Assembly: GCF_900199545.1 (NCBI RefSeq)
Contig: NZ_LT962670.1
Location: 100,100 to 164,099 of the forward strand
Direction of reading: 5' to 3'
Length of the DNA: 64,000 nucleotides
From: Raoultibacter massiliensis
GTDB lineage: Bacteria; Actinomycetota; Coriobacteriia; Coriobacteriales; Eggerthellaceae
Part shown: piece by piece, positions 51,256 to 60,240 of the stretch
Position numbering within the stretch: position 1 is the first letter of the stretch
How the letters are laid out: the number at the start of each line of letters is the position of its first letter
Notes under the pieces: model-generated
The model's input: only the letters and a program-made list of their open reading frames with translations
Told to the model about the DNA's origin: nothing
Databases searched by the model: none
Program-made: the position numbers and the translations under genes

Positions 51256-52752
51256 ATGGAGAAGCTGCTTAACAAATTCACGGGTAACATATCCCCCGTA
51301 GCTCTCTTGGTGTCGTCCTTCTACTGGTCGTGGTTCGACGTCGTTCCTTTCAGCCCTGCGCTTTTTTATGCCGCAGGGGTGCCCGTCGATACGCTTCCCC
51401 TTACGCTTTCTTTGGCGGTAAGCGTGGTGGCGTTGGGCGTGCTGGCCGTGCAGCCGCAGCTTCGGGTGGCCGTTACTCGCGCCGATGTCTTTGCGGTCAG
51501 CTCTCTTGTGTGCGGAGCGGGCGGATCTCTTCTCGTGTATTCAGGCGCGCTAACGGCATCCCTGCCCTTGTTGATTGCAGGATCTTTGCTGATCGGCGTG
51601 TATCAGGGAATGGGCATCCTCGCCGTCGGGTGCCTCATCACGTGCCAAGGGACCACGAACGCTCTTGTGCACATTGCCACCGCTTTGCCGTTCAACATAC
51701 TGGCGATTCTTCTCGTCATGTTCCTTCAGCCGCTCCCCTCGGCGGTGTTCGCCTTCCTGTTGCCGCTCTGCTCTTCCTGCTGCTATGCCGTGTTTTCGGT
51801 GCGCAAGCGAAACAGGGCGCTTGTGGACGCGCTTGTCATCGAGGGCCGAAAGCGCGAAAAAGCCGCCATCTCGAACCGCGGCAGAAGGTTCGCGCGGTAC
51901 AACCCGTACTTTCTCGCCATCCTGCTGGTCGTGTGCAGCTCGTTCGGCTTCGTTAACTACAGAACCGTGTTCGTCGGCGGTGCAGGCGAAGGGGCCTTCG
52001 ATTACCTTTCCCTTGCAATTCGCGCCGTAGTCAGCTTAGCGGTGCTCGTGGGGTACATTCGCTATTCCCAGCGTCCCTATTCCATTCTGCGAATCGCTCT
52101 CCTGCTCATGGTTCTGGGGCTTTTCGCCACGCCATCTCTCGCCATGCTCGATTCTTCCGACTCCCTGTTGCCCGAGGGGTTGTTCCTTGCAGGATATGCG
52201 TGCTTCGATTTGGTCATTTGGGCGATTATCATCATATTGAGCGGCAAGGCGAACATGTCGATCCTCAAAACGATCTGCGTTGTCGATACGGTTGATCAGC
52301 TGGGGATCTTTTTGGGCACGTTGCTGGGAGCTTGGTACGGCGAGGGCAATACGGCTTTGGTGGCCTGCATCGTGTTCGGCGGGTTGCTGCTCGTGCTCAT
52401 GCTCGGCTTTACCGAAAAGAAAGATCCTGTGAACGACGATCTGAGCGCGCTCGAGGTTGAATTCGCCCTTGCCGCAGACGCCGCGGAAGAACGCGGTGCG
52501 CCGCAAGAGCGGGCTGTGCCGGCGATGCCTTCTGCTTCGGAAAGCGCGATCGCGGCGCTTGCGGACCGGCACTTTCTCACGAAGCGCGAAGCGGAAGTGC
52601 TCTCCTTTCTCGTCGCAGGGCGAAGCGGCCCCTATATTTCCGAGCAGCTTTGCGTGTCCGACAATACCGTCAAGAGCCATGTGCGCCACATCTACACCAA
52701 GCTCGACGTGCACAACCGCCAAGAGCTCATCGATCTCGTCATGCATCAGTAG
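51256..52752 (+). CDS. Membrane-bound LuxR-family transcription regulator
   Basis: Second regulator of the transporter-like N-terminus plus LuxR type, 498 residues. About ten to twelve hydrophobic helices cover residues ~10-400. An Ala/Glu-rich linker leads to the helix-turn-helix FLTKREAEVLSFLVAGRSGP, then QLCVSDNTVKSHVRHIYTKL. It precedes a lipoprotein gene and a Tat flavoprotein gene, the same pairing as at 11.6-14.8 kb. The start is uncertain: no good ribosome site exists, 51256 is preferred from the -10 position, and in-frame ATGs at 51232 and 51220 remain possible. Confidence 0.85.
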   Translation: MEKLLNKFTGNISPVALLVSSFYWSWFDVVPFSPALFYAAGVPVDTLPLTLSLAVSVVALGVLAVQPQLRVAVTRADVFAVSSLVCGAGGSLLVYSGALTASLPLLIAGSLLIGVYQGMGILAVGCLITCQGTTNALVHIATALPFNILAILLVMFLQPLPSAVFAFLLPLCSSCCYAVFSVRKRNRALVDALVIEGRKREKAAISNRGRRFARYNPYFLAILLVVCSSFGFVNYRTVFVGGAGEGAFDYLSLAIRAVVSLAVLVGYIRYSQRPYSILRIALLLMVLGLFATPSLAMLDSSDSLLPEGLFLAGYACFDLVIWAIIIILSGKANMSILKTICVVDTVDQLGIFLGTLLGAWYGEGNTALVACIVFGGLLLVLMLGFTEKKDPVNDDLSALEVEFALAADAAEERGAPQERAVPAMPSASESAIAALADRHFLTKREAEVLSFLVAGRSGPYISEQLCVSDNTVKSHVRHIYTKLDVHNRQELIDLVMHQ

Positions 52753-52932
52753 CGCTGCGTCCGTTTCTCGCCCCGTTTCACCTCCCTTCTCATCACAAAC
52801 GGGTGATTTATGGAAAAACGCCCGCAAGTGATGAAGAAACCCATGATGGAATTTCATTCAATGGGGGCAGGCCGTCGTCCTCGCATCCGAGGTGCGGCCT
52901 ACAGGGAAGGAATCAAGGAGAAGGGAACAATC

Positions 52933-53403
52933 ATGAAAGAAGAAGCTCGGAGTAGTGCACCCAGGCGCATGGCGATGCTTGTCGCGTTGGCGGTTGTCGC
53001 GGTTCTGTCGCTCGGTCTGCTTGCGGCATGCGGCTCGAACGGATCGGGTTCATCGGGCGGAGGCGGTGCGGCCGCAACCGACGAAACGACCATGACCACG
53101 AAAACGCTTGTGAAGACGGCTGCCAACGAACTGGCGCTCGTCGATTGGGACGTTACGGATGCGGATAGCCCGCTCACCATTTCCAGCGACGATCCGAAGT
53201 ACGCCGAGTACGTCGAAGATCTGAGCAAGCTGACCGGCTACAACATCGAAAGCCTCACCATGCAAGTAAGCATCACGACGGTTCAGGGTGCGGAAATCGG
53301 CGCGACGCACGAATTCACGTACGAGAACACCTATACGGTCGACAGCCTTGAAGCGGTCGTCGATTCGAAGACCATCACCTATAAAGACGGCGATTTCAAG
53401 TAG
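52933..53403 (+). CDS. Small secreted lipoprotein of unknown function
   Basis: Lipoprotein of 156 residues. ATG 52933 has AAGGAG and AAGGG upstream; earlier in-frame ATGs would put 41 non-signal residues before the signal. The signal helix ends LLAACGS, followed by a Ser/Gly-rich linker and a small beta-rich domain (SLTMQVSITTVQGAEIGATH). I do not recognise the family. It lies between a LuxR regulator and a flavoprotein gene (86 bases before the latter) and may be an accessory of that enzyme. Confidence 0.75.
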   Translation: MKEEARSSAPRRMAMLVALAVVAVLSLGLLAACGSNGSGSSGGGGAAATDETTMTTKTLVKTAANELALVDWDVTDADSPLTISSDDPKYAEYVEDLSKLTGYNIESLTMQVSITTVQGAEIGATHEFTYENTYTVDSLEAVVDSKTITYKDGDFK

Positions 53404-53415
53404 TCGCCCGCGAAA

Positions 53416-53448
53416 AAAACCGTTGGTGCTAAGAAAACCGTTGGTGCT
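53416..53448. repeat. Tandem pair of 15-bp direct repeats
   Basis: AAAACCGTTGGTGCT occurs at 53416-53430 and 53434-53448, 18 bases apart, in the short gap before the flavoprotein start. It may be a local duplication or a tandem binding site. Confidence 0.6.
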
Positions 53449-53488
53449 GCGATTCGATTCGCGGCGTGAAATTGAAAGAGGGAATACA

Positions 53489-55060
53489 ATGGCTAAACTT
53501 TCAAGAAGGAATTTCTTGCTGGGTGCAGGTGCTGCTGGTGCGGCTTTGGCGATGAGCACGGTTGGAGGCGTGGCGTTTGCCGCCGACAAGAAGCCTGAAG
53601 AAGGGGATTGGGCGAACCAGGTAACCGAAGAGATCTCGTGCGATATCCTGGTTATCGGCGGAGGCCTTTCGGGCGTATGCGCTGCCGTGCAGGCGGGCGA
53701 GAACGGCGATAACGTTCTCTTGATCGAAGGCCAGCCCGCGCTGGGCGGCAACGGAACGGGCGTGGAGTGCACGAACGCCTACGGTCTGCATCCCAATTCG
53801 GCGGATGTGACGCTTGGCGAAATGGTTGCTTTCGAGGTTAAATCTCAGGCGTACACCATCAACCCGCTGCTGGTTCACGATATGGTGGGCCATGCCGCCG
53901 ATAACGTGCAGTGGCTCATTGACAACGGGGTGGAGTACGAGGCTATCGAAGATCTCGATCCGGCATATCTCGAAATGTACAAGGCGGGGCGCTATCGCGC
54001 AGAATACAGCTTCGATTTCGTATACAAAGGCGGCGCCGCAGGTGTGGGCTATTTCCCGGCCATGAAGGCGAAGCTGCAGGAGTACGGCGTGAACTTGCGC
54101 CTGGGAACGCGCGGTCGCGATCTCGTCCTCGATGATTCGGGCAACGTGGTCGGTGCATACGCAACCGATTCCTACGGCGATACGATCAAGATCAACGCGA
54201 AGGCGATCATCATTGCGACCGGCGGTTTCGGTGAAGATGCCGAACGGATGGGCAAGCAGGGCGTCGATCTCACGGACATCCGCATCATCGGTACGCCGGG
54301 GCACTATGGAGACGGCGTTACCATGGCGATCAACGCGGGCGGCATCGAGCATGGGGCTCCTGCGTTCGGCTGCACGAACATCATCGGCTCGGCTGGACCC
54401 TGGGGGCCGATTTGGGACAAGCTGTGCTGGGGCGGGCCGAGTTTGTGGGTGGACATCCATGGCGAGCGCTTCTCCGACGAGGCGTGCTCGGCTTATACGC
54501 ACAACATGGAACTTCAGAACGTTCCCGTGCGCTTGAACGGCGGCACGTGCTGGACCATCATGGACTCGAAGATTCTCGAAACGATGCTCGACGGCGACGA
54601 AGAGGCGGCTCAGCTGTGGGACGAGATGATCGAGAAGGGCGACGATGCGTACAAGGCCGACACCATCGAAGAACTCGTGGACATCATGGGCGTCGACAAG
54701 GACCTTTTCCTCGAGAACGTGAAGACTTACAACGATCATGCGGCGAAGGGCCTCGATGCCGACTACGGTAAGGATCCCCAGTACCTGATGGAGATTTCGA
54801 CGCCTCCGTTCTACTGCGGTCTCATCCGCGGTGCGCTTGAGGGGCTGTACTCCGGCGGAGTCAAGACCGATCGTCAGTTCCGCGTGAAGAAGCCGGGACG
54901 CGATCAGGCATTCGAAAACCTATTTGCGGTCGGCGCCGACGGCGGCATGCTGTACAACCACGTGTACGGCCTCGACATCAACGGCTCGATGAGCTGCCAC
55001 GGCATCAACAGCGCACGCACCGCTGCGAACACGGCTCACGAATACCTGAGCGGTAAGTAG
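53489..55060 (+). CDS. Tat-exported FAD-dependent fumarate-reductase-family flavoprotein
   Basis: Exported flavin enzyme of 523 residues. The signal has SRRNFLLGAGAAGAA and a probable cleavage site AFA-ADK near residue 31; no lipobox is seen. FAD motif ILVIGGGLSGVCAAVQA is near residue 55 and LFAVGADGGMLYNHVYG near 475 is the C-terminal FAD contact. The HHxMGG segment found in the other flavoprotein is replaced by GALEGLYSGG, so the substrate or proton-transfer residues probably differ. GAAAGAGGG precedes the ATG. Control by the LuxR protein upstream is inferred from order. Confidence 0.88.
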   Translation: MAKLSRRNFLLGAGAAGAALAMSTVGGVAFAADKKPEEGDWANQVTEEISCDILVIGGGLSGVCAAVQAGENGDNVLLIEGQPALGGNGTGVECTNAYGLHPNSADVTLGEMVAFEVKSQAYTINPLLVHDMVGHAADNVQWLIDNGVEYEAIEDLDPAYLEMYKAGRYRAEYSFDFVYKGGAAGVGYFPAMKAKLQEYGVNLRLGTRGRDLVLDDSGNVVGAYATDSYGDTIKINAKAIIIATGGFGEDAERMGKQGVDLTDIRIIGTPGHYGDGVTMAINAGGIEHGAPAFGCTNIIGSAGPWGPIWDKLCWGGPSLWVDIHGERFSDEACSAYTHNMELQNVPVRLNGGTCWTIMDSKILETMLDGDEEAAQLWDEMIEKGDDAYKADTIEELVDIMGVDKDLFLENVKTYNDHAAKGLDADYGKDPQYLMEISTPPFYCGLIRGALEGLYSGGVKTDRQFRVKKPGRDQAFENLFAVGADGGMLYNHVYGLDINGSMSCHGINSARTAANTAHEYLSGK

Positions 55061-55101
55061 GAAGGCGAACCGGAAAGGCAACGATCTGCTGCCCGAACAA
55101 G

Positions 55102-55132
55102 CGCGCTCCCGAACCGGATGTTCGGGAGCGCG
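55102..55132 (+). terminator. 13-bp hairpin after flavoprotein gene
   Basis: Arms 55102-55114 and 55120-55132 pair perfectly around CGGAT, about 40 bases after the stop. A T tract is weak (TGCGTTTA). Confidence 0.6.
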
Positions 55133-55344
55133 TGCGTTTACCCGGGAACGCGCGAGGCGTCACAAGGCGATGCTGCGTCCGCGCGGGCCGCTGTTGCGGG
55201 GCGGCCATGGTCTTTCTTGCTACGCGCCGTAGATCGTTTCCGTGCTGGTCGAATCGTCGGCATTCGGTGTCGCATGGATCCTGTCGCAGCTCCTTTCCAT
55301 GGGTCGGCTGGCTGTGTCGCAATTCCGGCGACGGAACAAGGCTG

Positions 55345-55511
55345 ATTTGCACGAAAATTGCCAGATTCATACATCTTTGGACTCTCAGGGGTGGATTCTG
55401 CGAAAGCGTGCAAACGCGCAGGGCCTTGAACAGGCATTATCGAAAAAGACGTCGGAAGGCTGTGTTGATGCGACGGCATGGGTGTATGAATCTGGCAATT
55501 TTCGTGCAAAT
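55345..55511. mobile_element. 167-bp element with 29-bp perfect terminal inverted repeats
   Basis: Bases 55345-55373 are exactly the reverse complement of 55483-55511, 29 of 29 positions, with 109 bases between. The core has no credible gene. Size and symmetry resemble a miniature inverted-repeat element, though no target-site duplication is obvious. A transcribed cruciform or regulatory RNA is the alternative. It lies in the 612-base gap before the queT gene. Confidence 0.55.
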
Positions 55512-55541
55512 GGAGGCTTCCGAGGTGCAGCGGAGTTTACC

Positions 55542-55550
55542 TGCTATACT
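55542..55550 (+). promoter_or_regulatory. Extended -10 promoter of queT-like gene
   Basis: TGCTATACT is an extended -10 element just beyond the inverted-repeat element. It leaves a leader of about 115 bases before the GTG start. Confidence 0.5.
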
Positions 55551-55672
55551 ATCCAACCGTGCTTGGGCGCTGCAGCGTCGAGCACCCGCGTTGGCATCGA
55601 TGGGCCCTGCTCTCGCGGTTTATCAGTTGCCCATAACCCTCGGCATGCGCCGTGAGGAAAAAGGAGAATACC

Positions 55673-56245
55673 GTGAGAAACAAGAAGACGTCCTACGTCG
55701 CTCAGGCGGGCATGATCGCCGCCGTCTACGCGGCGGCAACTCTCATCACCATGTTCCTGTTGCAGGGGCTTGCCTGGGGGCCGGTCCAGTTCCGCATTTC
55801 CGAAGCGGTTACCGTGCTCGCCGTGCTGACTCCGGCGGCCGTTCCCGGTCTGACCATCGGCTGCGTGGTTGCCAACCTTATCTCGCTCGCGATAAACGGC
55901 ACGGGTGCGCTCGGGCTGCTCGATGTAGTGTTCGGAAGCTTGGCAACGTGCCTTGGCGCGCTGTGGTGCTGGAAGTTTCGCAACCGCCCCAAAATCGCGC
56001 TCTTGGGGCCGGTGATCGCCAACGCGCTTATCGTGCCCGCTTATTTGCCGATTCTGCTTCAAGGCATCGGTTGGTATACGATTCCCTTCACCGATATCAG
56101 CCTCGACGGCGCTTACCTTCCCATGTATGTGTTCGGCGTGTTTGCCACGGGCATCGGACAGGCGCTGGTGGTGTATGTGCTGGGGTTGCCGCTTCTGAAA
56201 GCGCTCAAGCGGTTTGCCGTGGCGGACGATCGTCGCGCGTCTTGA
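55673..56245 (+). CDS. queT: QueT-like transporter (queuosine precursor ECF S component)
   Basis: Membrane protein of 190 residues with five or six helices, matching the QueT family of energy-coupling-factor substrate subunits, which import queuosine precursors such as preQ1. Family segments WGPVQFRISEAVTVLAVLTP and LGLLDVVFGSLATCLGA are present. GTG 55673 is chosen because AAGGAG lies eight bases upstream; a GTG at 55652 would overlap that site. No ECF ATPase genes are adjacent, as is common when the module is shared. A riboswitch in the leader was looked for but not established. Confidence 0.85.
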   Translation: MRNKKTSYVAQAGMIAAVYAAATLITMFLLQGLAWGPVQFRISEAVTVLAVLTPAAVPGLTIGCVVANLISLAINGTGALGLLDVVFGSLATCLGALWCWKFRNRPKIALLGPVIANALIVPAYLPILLQGIGWYTIPFTDISLDGAYLPMYVFGVFATGIGQALVVYVLGLPLLKALKRFAVADDRRAS

Positions 56246-56338
56246 GGTTGAGGCGGACTGCTGTTTCGATGAATAGCGGCGTTGCGATTTGCAAAACGGA
56301 TACAATATCTGCGTATATCCAACGTTAAAAGGAAGCGA

Positions 56339-57661
56339 ATGAATCCGGTTATCGTCATCCCGACCTATATATCGGCGCGCCGCAGAAAAGAAGGCGGCAA
56401 CATCCTTGCCACATACGACCACACGACTCCGCTTACCCAGCAAGGCGAACTGGGCCGTTGCTTGGATTCGTTGCAGAAGGTGCAGGGTCTCGGGCAGATT
56501 GTGATCCTTGTTGTCAGCGAGCCTTCGATTGAAAATCAGGCAGCCGAAAAGGTACAGGCGATAGCCTCTCAGTTCCCGAGCCTCAACATCGTCGTCATCG
56601 GCGCCCCCGAGCATGCGCTGATCCAGCAGCGCATGGAGCAGCTCGGCCTTGGTCGCCTGAACAAGGAAATCGGGCTTTCCGGTTATGGTGCGGTTCGCAA
56701 TCTCGGTTTGGTCGTTGCCAACACGCTCGGCTTCGATGCGGTGGTTTTCGTTGACGATGACGAAATCATCGAGGATGCCGGCTTTCTTCAAAAGGCGATG
56801 TACGGCATCGGGAAGCTTACGAAGAAGGGCATTCCGATCCTTGCCAAGACGGGCTTTTACTTCAATTCGGAGGGCAACTACCTCTCGAAGAGCATGGATA
56901 AGTGGTACAACCACTTCTGGCAGCAGGGCAAGGCGTTCAACAAATGGATCTCGAAAGCCATGCAGGGGCCTCGTTTGTCCCGTTCGAACCATGTGTGCGG
57001 GGGGTGCCTGACACTTCATAAAGAAGCGTTCAAGCGCGTGAGCTTCGATCCGTGGATTCCGCGCGGGGAAGACCTCGACTACCTGCTCGGCCTGCGTATG
57101 TACGGTTCCGACATCTGGTTTGACAACCAGTGGAGCCTTCTGCATTTGCCTCCCGAGACCCCGAGCGAGGGAACGCGGTTCAGGCAGGACATCTTCCGTT
57201 GGCTCTACGAGTATCGCAAGATGGAATACAGTCGCACTCAGATCGATCTCATGCAGGTGAAGCCATCTTCGCTCGAGCCGTATCCCGGACCTTTCTTGGA
57301 GCCTGGCATTCGCAACCGCATCCGCACGACGGCGTTTTTGCGCAGCTTGGCGCGCCCCGACAAGAAGGCGTACCGCAAGGCGGCGAAAGCGGCCACGGGT
57401 GAGGCCATGACGTACGCGCAGCGCAACTGTTCGAAGTACTTCGAGTTCCAATTCGTGTGGCCCGAACTCATGGCACGTGTCGAGAACGACAAGATACTGC
57501 GAACGGCCTTGCTGCAATCGGCGGCCAACCGCCAGGCGAGCGGCGCCGCGCAAGCGGGGCAGCAGCCCTCTCGCCAGGCGAGCGTTCCGCCGGCAAACGT
57601 TGCGGCGGCTGGCATCGATCCCGGATCCACGACGGAGATCCGCCTCAACATCGCCGACTAG
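56339..57661 (+). CDS. Glycosyltransferase family 2-like protein
   Basis: Predicted GT-A fold sugar transferase of 440 residues. NPVIVIPTYIS opens the nucleotide-binding fold; VVFVDDDEIIEDAGF near residue 140 is the metal-binding Asp cluster, and GEDLDYLLGLRMYG near 245 matches the acceptor-side ED motif. The C-terminal ~60 residues are Ala/Gln/Pro-rich. AAAGGAAG precedes the ATG. There is no membrane segment. Donor and acceptor are unknown, and no polysaccharide cluster surrounds it. Confidence 0.78.
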   Translation: MNPVIVIPTYISARRRKEGGNILATYDHTTPLTQQGELGRCLDSLQKVQGLGQIVILVVSEPSIENQAAEKVQAIASQFPSLNIVVIGAPEHALIQQRMEQLGLGRLNKEIGLSGYGAVRNLGLVVANTLGFDAVVFVDDDEIIEDAGFLQKAMYGIGKLTKKGIPILAKTGFYFNSEGNYLSKSMDKWYNHFWQQGKAFNKWISKAMQGPRLSRSNHVCGGCLTLHKEAFKRVSFDPWIPRGEDLDYLLGLRMYGSDIWFDNQWSLLHLPPETPSEGTRFRQDIFRWLYEYRKMEYSRTQIDLMQVKPSSLEPYPGPFLEPGIRNRIRTTAFLRSLARPDKKAYRKAAKAATGEAMTYAQRNCSKYFEFQFVWPELMARVENDKILRTALLQSAANRQASGAAQAGQQPSRQASVPPANVAAAGIDPGSTTEIRLNIAD

Positions 57662-57750
57662 CACCGAAAGGGCAACGATCCCGTGACGGTGGGCGAAGCG
57701 CAAATGCGCCAGTGGCACAATCGAAGATGCGCCGCATGCTCTGAACCGCA

Positions 57751-57775
57751 GGGGCTGTAGCGGCGCAGCCCTTTT
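57751..57775 (+). terminator. Rho-independent terminator after glycosyltransferase gene
   Basis: GGGCTG (57752-57757) pairs with CAGCCC (57766-57771) around an eight-base loop and runs into TTTT. Confidence 0.7.
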
Positions 57776-57818
57776 GAGATAAGATCACCATGCAGCTGTT
57801 GAAAGAAGCGATTACTCG

Positions 57819-58652
57819 ATGGACATTTTCGTAGCGTACATTGCGCCAGTGCTCGTTGGCATCGGCATCGGAATATTGTCGGGCATGCTCGGCATCGGCG
57901 GCGGCACCGTCATGGTGCCGATATTTCGTCTAGCCTTCGACATGAGCGCCATCATGTCCACCGCAACTTCGCTGTTCACCATCATTCCTACGTCTATCTC
58001 GGGGGCGGTTTCGCATATTCGCGCGAAGACGTGCATCGTCTCGCTCGGCGTTGCGGCGGGCATCGGCGGCGCGTGCACATCGCCTTTGGGCGTATGGCTC
58101 GCGACGGTTTCTCCCCCTTGGCTGATCATGGCAGCTGCTGCGATCATCATCGGCTATTCGGCCATCAGCATGCTGCGCAAAGCGCTTAAGATGAAGCCTG
58201 CCAAGGCTCCAGTGGTTTCGGATGAGGCCGAGGCCGTTCAAGTGGAGGCGGCGGGTGCCGTCGACGGCAAGCTGACTCGCAAACAGCTTCTGATCGGAGC
58301 CGGGATCGGCCTGGGTGCAGGGCTGGCCTCGGGATACGTCGGCGTAGGCGGCGGATTTATCATGGTTCCCCTCATGCTTTCGCTCATCGGCATCTCTATG
58401 AAAAAGGCCTCGGGCACCTCGCTCATCGCGGTAATGATCCTTGCGATTCCCGGTGTCATCGAGCAGGGAATACTCGGCAATATCAATTATACGGCAGGCA
58501 TCATGGTGGCAATCGGCTCCATTCCCGGCGCGGTTATCGGAGCGCGCCTTGTCCGCAAGGTGCCAGAGCGTATACTGAGATTCATCTTCGGCGGCTTCCT
58601 CATCGTTGCGGCGATCATGCTCGTTTTGAACGAGACGGGCATCATTGCGTAG
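57819..58652 (+). CDS. TauE/SafE-family sulfite/anion exporter-like permease
   Basis: Membrane protein of 277 residues with about eight helices in two homologous halves. Each half begins with the family pattern: GILSGMLGIGGGTVMVPIF near residue 20 and GLASGYVGVGGGFIMVPLM near residue 170. A charged linker rich in Val/Glu/Ala separates them. Relatives export sulfite, sulfoacetate or other organic anions. The kinase gene follows 46 bases later, so co-transcription is likely. Confidence 0.87.
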   Translation: MDIFVAYIAPVLVGIGIGILSGMLGIGGGTVMVPIFRLAFDMSAIMSTATSLFTIIPTSISGAVSHIRAKTCIVSLGVAAGIGGACTSPLGVWLATVSPPWLIMAAAAIIIGYSAISMLRKALKMKPAKAPVVSDEAEAVQVEAAGAVDGKLTRKQLLIGAGIGLGAGLASGYVGVGGGFIMVPLMLSLIGISMKKASGTSLIAVMILAIPGVIEQGILGNINYTAGIMVAIGSIPGAVIGARLVRKVPERILRFIFGGFLIVAAIMLVLNETGIIA

Positions 58653-58698
58653 TCGACTCAGGGCGCGGCCGACAAGCACGGTATTGGAGGACGCCCCT

Positions 58699-60042
58699 AT
58701 GGCCCAGAATAAGAAATCCGGAAAAAACCGGCAATCATCGACGTTGCCCCGTTTCTTCACGCTTGAGATGCTCATGTTCACTTTCGTGGTGCTTTCGGGC
58801 TTCGCCTTGCTCTGGTCGATCGCCATGCCTATCAAGAACATCGGCATCATGGTGGGCGCGGGCATCGTGTTCACGTTTTCGCTCGTGGTGGTCATCCGGC
58901 TGCTCATGGATCCCGACAACGTGCGGGCTCGGCAGTCCGATGCGATGCTGAAGCTTGCAAGCCAGACGCTTGCCTGCATGAAGGAAGGCCTGAACAAATC
59001 GTCGGCGCAGAAGGTATGCCGGCTGCTGCTTCCTTCGACGGCGGCGATTGCGGTTGCCATAACCGATAAAGACCAGATCCTCGGCTACGCAGGCAGCGAG
59101 GAGGAGCGTAATCCCACGGGCAGCGAGGTTCGCACCCATGCAACCCATGCGACGCTTGAAGACGGAAAAATGCGCATCCTCTTGACCGCTGAAGACATCG
59201 GGTTCCCCACGGAGACGAGCATCAAGGCCGCCATCATCGTGCCGCTTGCCATGGGCGGGCATGTTGAGGGAACGCTCAAGTTCTACTACCGCCGCCCGCA
59301 TCACATCAGCGAAACCCAGAAATCCATCGCCGAGGGCTTCGGCAAGCTGCTTTCGACTCAGATGGCGGCAGCCGCGCTCGAACAGCAGACGAAACTTGCA
59401 ACGAGCATGGAGCTCAAGGCGCTGCAAAGCCAGATCAACCCGCACTTTCTGTTCAATACCATCAACACGATCGCGTCGCTCATCCGAACAAACCCCGAAA
59501 AAGCGCGCATTCTGCTTCGGGAATTCGCCGTGTTCTATCGCCGAACGCTCGAGGATTCGGCCGAGTTGATTTTGTTTGCGCGCGAACTCGAGCAAACCCT
59601 GCGCTACTTCTCGTTCGAGGTGGCCCGCTTCGGCGAAGACCGTGTTTCGATCGATGTCGACGTGGAGCCGGAAGTCGAGGACATGATGGTTCCCCCGTTC
59701 TTGATCCAGCCGCTTGTTGAAAACGCCGTACGCCATGCCATGCCGTCCGAGGGCATGCTCGAAATAGAGGTGACCGGCACGCGCGAAGGCGACGATGTGC
59801 TTGTGTGCGTGAAGGACAACGGCGTCGGTATGACCGAAGAGGCTCGTCAAAACATCCTCCATCCCCATTCCTCGAAGGGGCTCGGCATTGCGGTGAAGAA
59901 CGTGAACGACAGGATTCGCGGGCATTTCGGTCCGGGGACGCATATGGAAATCGAAAGCGAGCTTGGCAGGGGAACCGTTGTGACGCTTGTTCTGAAGAAC
60001 GGCGCGATCCGCGATTTCCCGTCGCTTGGGGATAGCCAATAG
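58699..60042 (+). CDS. LytS/YehU-type sensor histidine kinase
   Basis: Membrane kinase of 447 residues. Two N-terminal helices (about residues 20-70) lack a large external loop, and a GAF-like domain follows (AAIAVAITDKDQILGYAG onward). The His-kinase domain has LQSQINPHFLFNTINTIASL and the ATPase motifs IQPLVENAVRHAM and KDNGVGMTEE. This class pairs with LytTR regulators; one lies 1.2 kb downstream beyond the formamidase gene. GGAGG is nine bases before the ATG at 58699, which is preferred to an upstream overlap with the permease. Confidence 0.92.
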   Translation: MAQNKKSGKNRQSSTLPRFFTLEMLMFTFVVLSGFALLWSIAMPIKNIGIMVGAGIVFTFSLVVVIRLLMDPDNVRARQSDAMLKLASQTLACMKEGLNKSSAQKVCRLLLPSTAAIAVAITDKDQILGYAGSEEERNPTGSEVRTHATHATLEDGKMRILLTAEDIGFPTETSIKAAIIVPLAMGGHVEGTLKFYYRRPHHISETQKSIAEGFGKLLSTQMAAAALEQQTKLATSMELKALQSQINPHFLFNTINTIASLIRTNPEKARILLREFAVFYRRTLEDSAELILFARELEQTLRYFSFEVARFGEDRVSIDVDVEPEVEDMMVPPFLIQPLVENAVRHAMPSEGMLEIEVTGTREGDDVLVCVKDNGVGMTEEARQNILHPHSSKGLGIAVKNVNDRIRGHFGPGTHMEIESELGRGTVVTLVLKNGAIRDFPSLGDSQ

Positions 60043-60073
60043 CGACGGCGGAAAGGCTGCGGGCGCTTCCGAT

Positions 60074-60120
60074 CAGCCTGAAATCGAATCGGAAGGGCGC
60101 GCCCTTTGCGTTTCAGGCTG
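60074..60120. promoter_or_regulatory. Nested inverted repeats before formamidase gene
   Basis: CAGCCTGAAA (60074-60083) pairs with TTTCAGGCTG (60111-60120), and between them AAGGGCGCGCCCTT (60093-60106) is a perfect palindrome. No T tract follows. This may be a terminator-like hairpin or an operator between the kinase and hydrolase genes. Confidence 0.45.
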
Positions 60121-60240
60121 CCGGCAAACCCTGCATGCGGGACACGCCAGTGACTTGCCCCGTTCGGAGCGCTATTCTGATCATGCGCGGCTTGCGCCGC
60201 CTGCTGCGTAAGTGTATGTCGAAACGGAAGGACGCTGATC

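Noticed and set aside
53416..53448. CRISPR-like repeat array
   Set aside because: Only two short copies with a 3-base spacer; no array and no cas genes.
55551..55672. PreQ1 riboswitch in the queT leader
   Set aside because: The expected gene context is present and a short CCTC/GAGG hairpin and an A-rich run precede the start, but I could not match the pairing or conserved bases of any preQ1 class.
55544..57718. Long minus-strand open frame of 724 codons
   Set aside because: Antisense shadow of the QueT-like and glycosyltransferase genes, both of which have good ribosome sites and family motifs.
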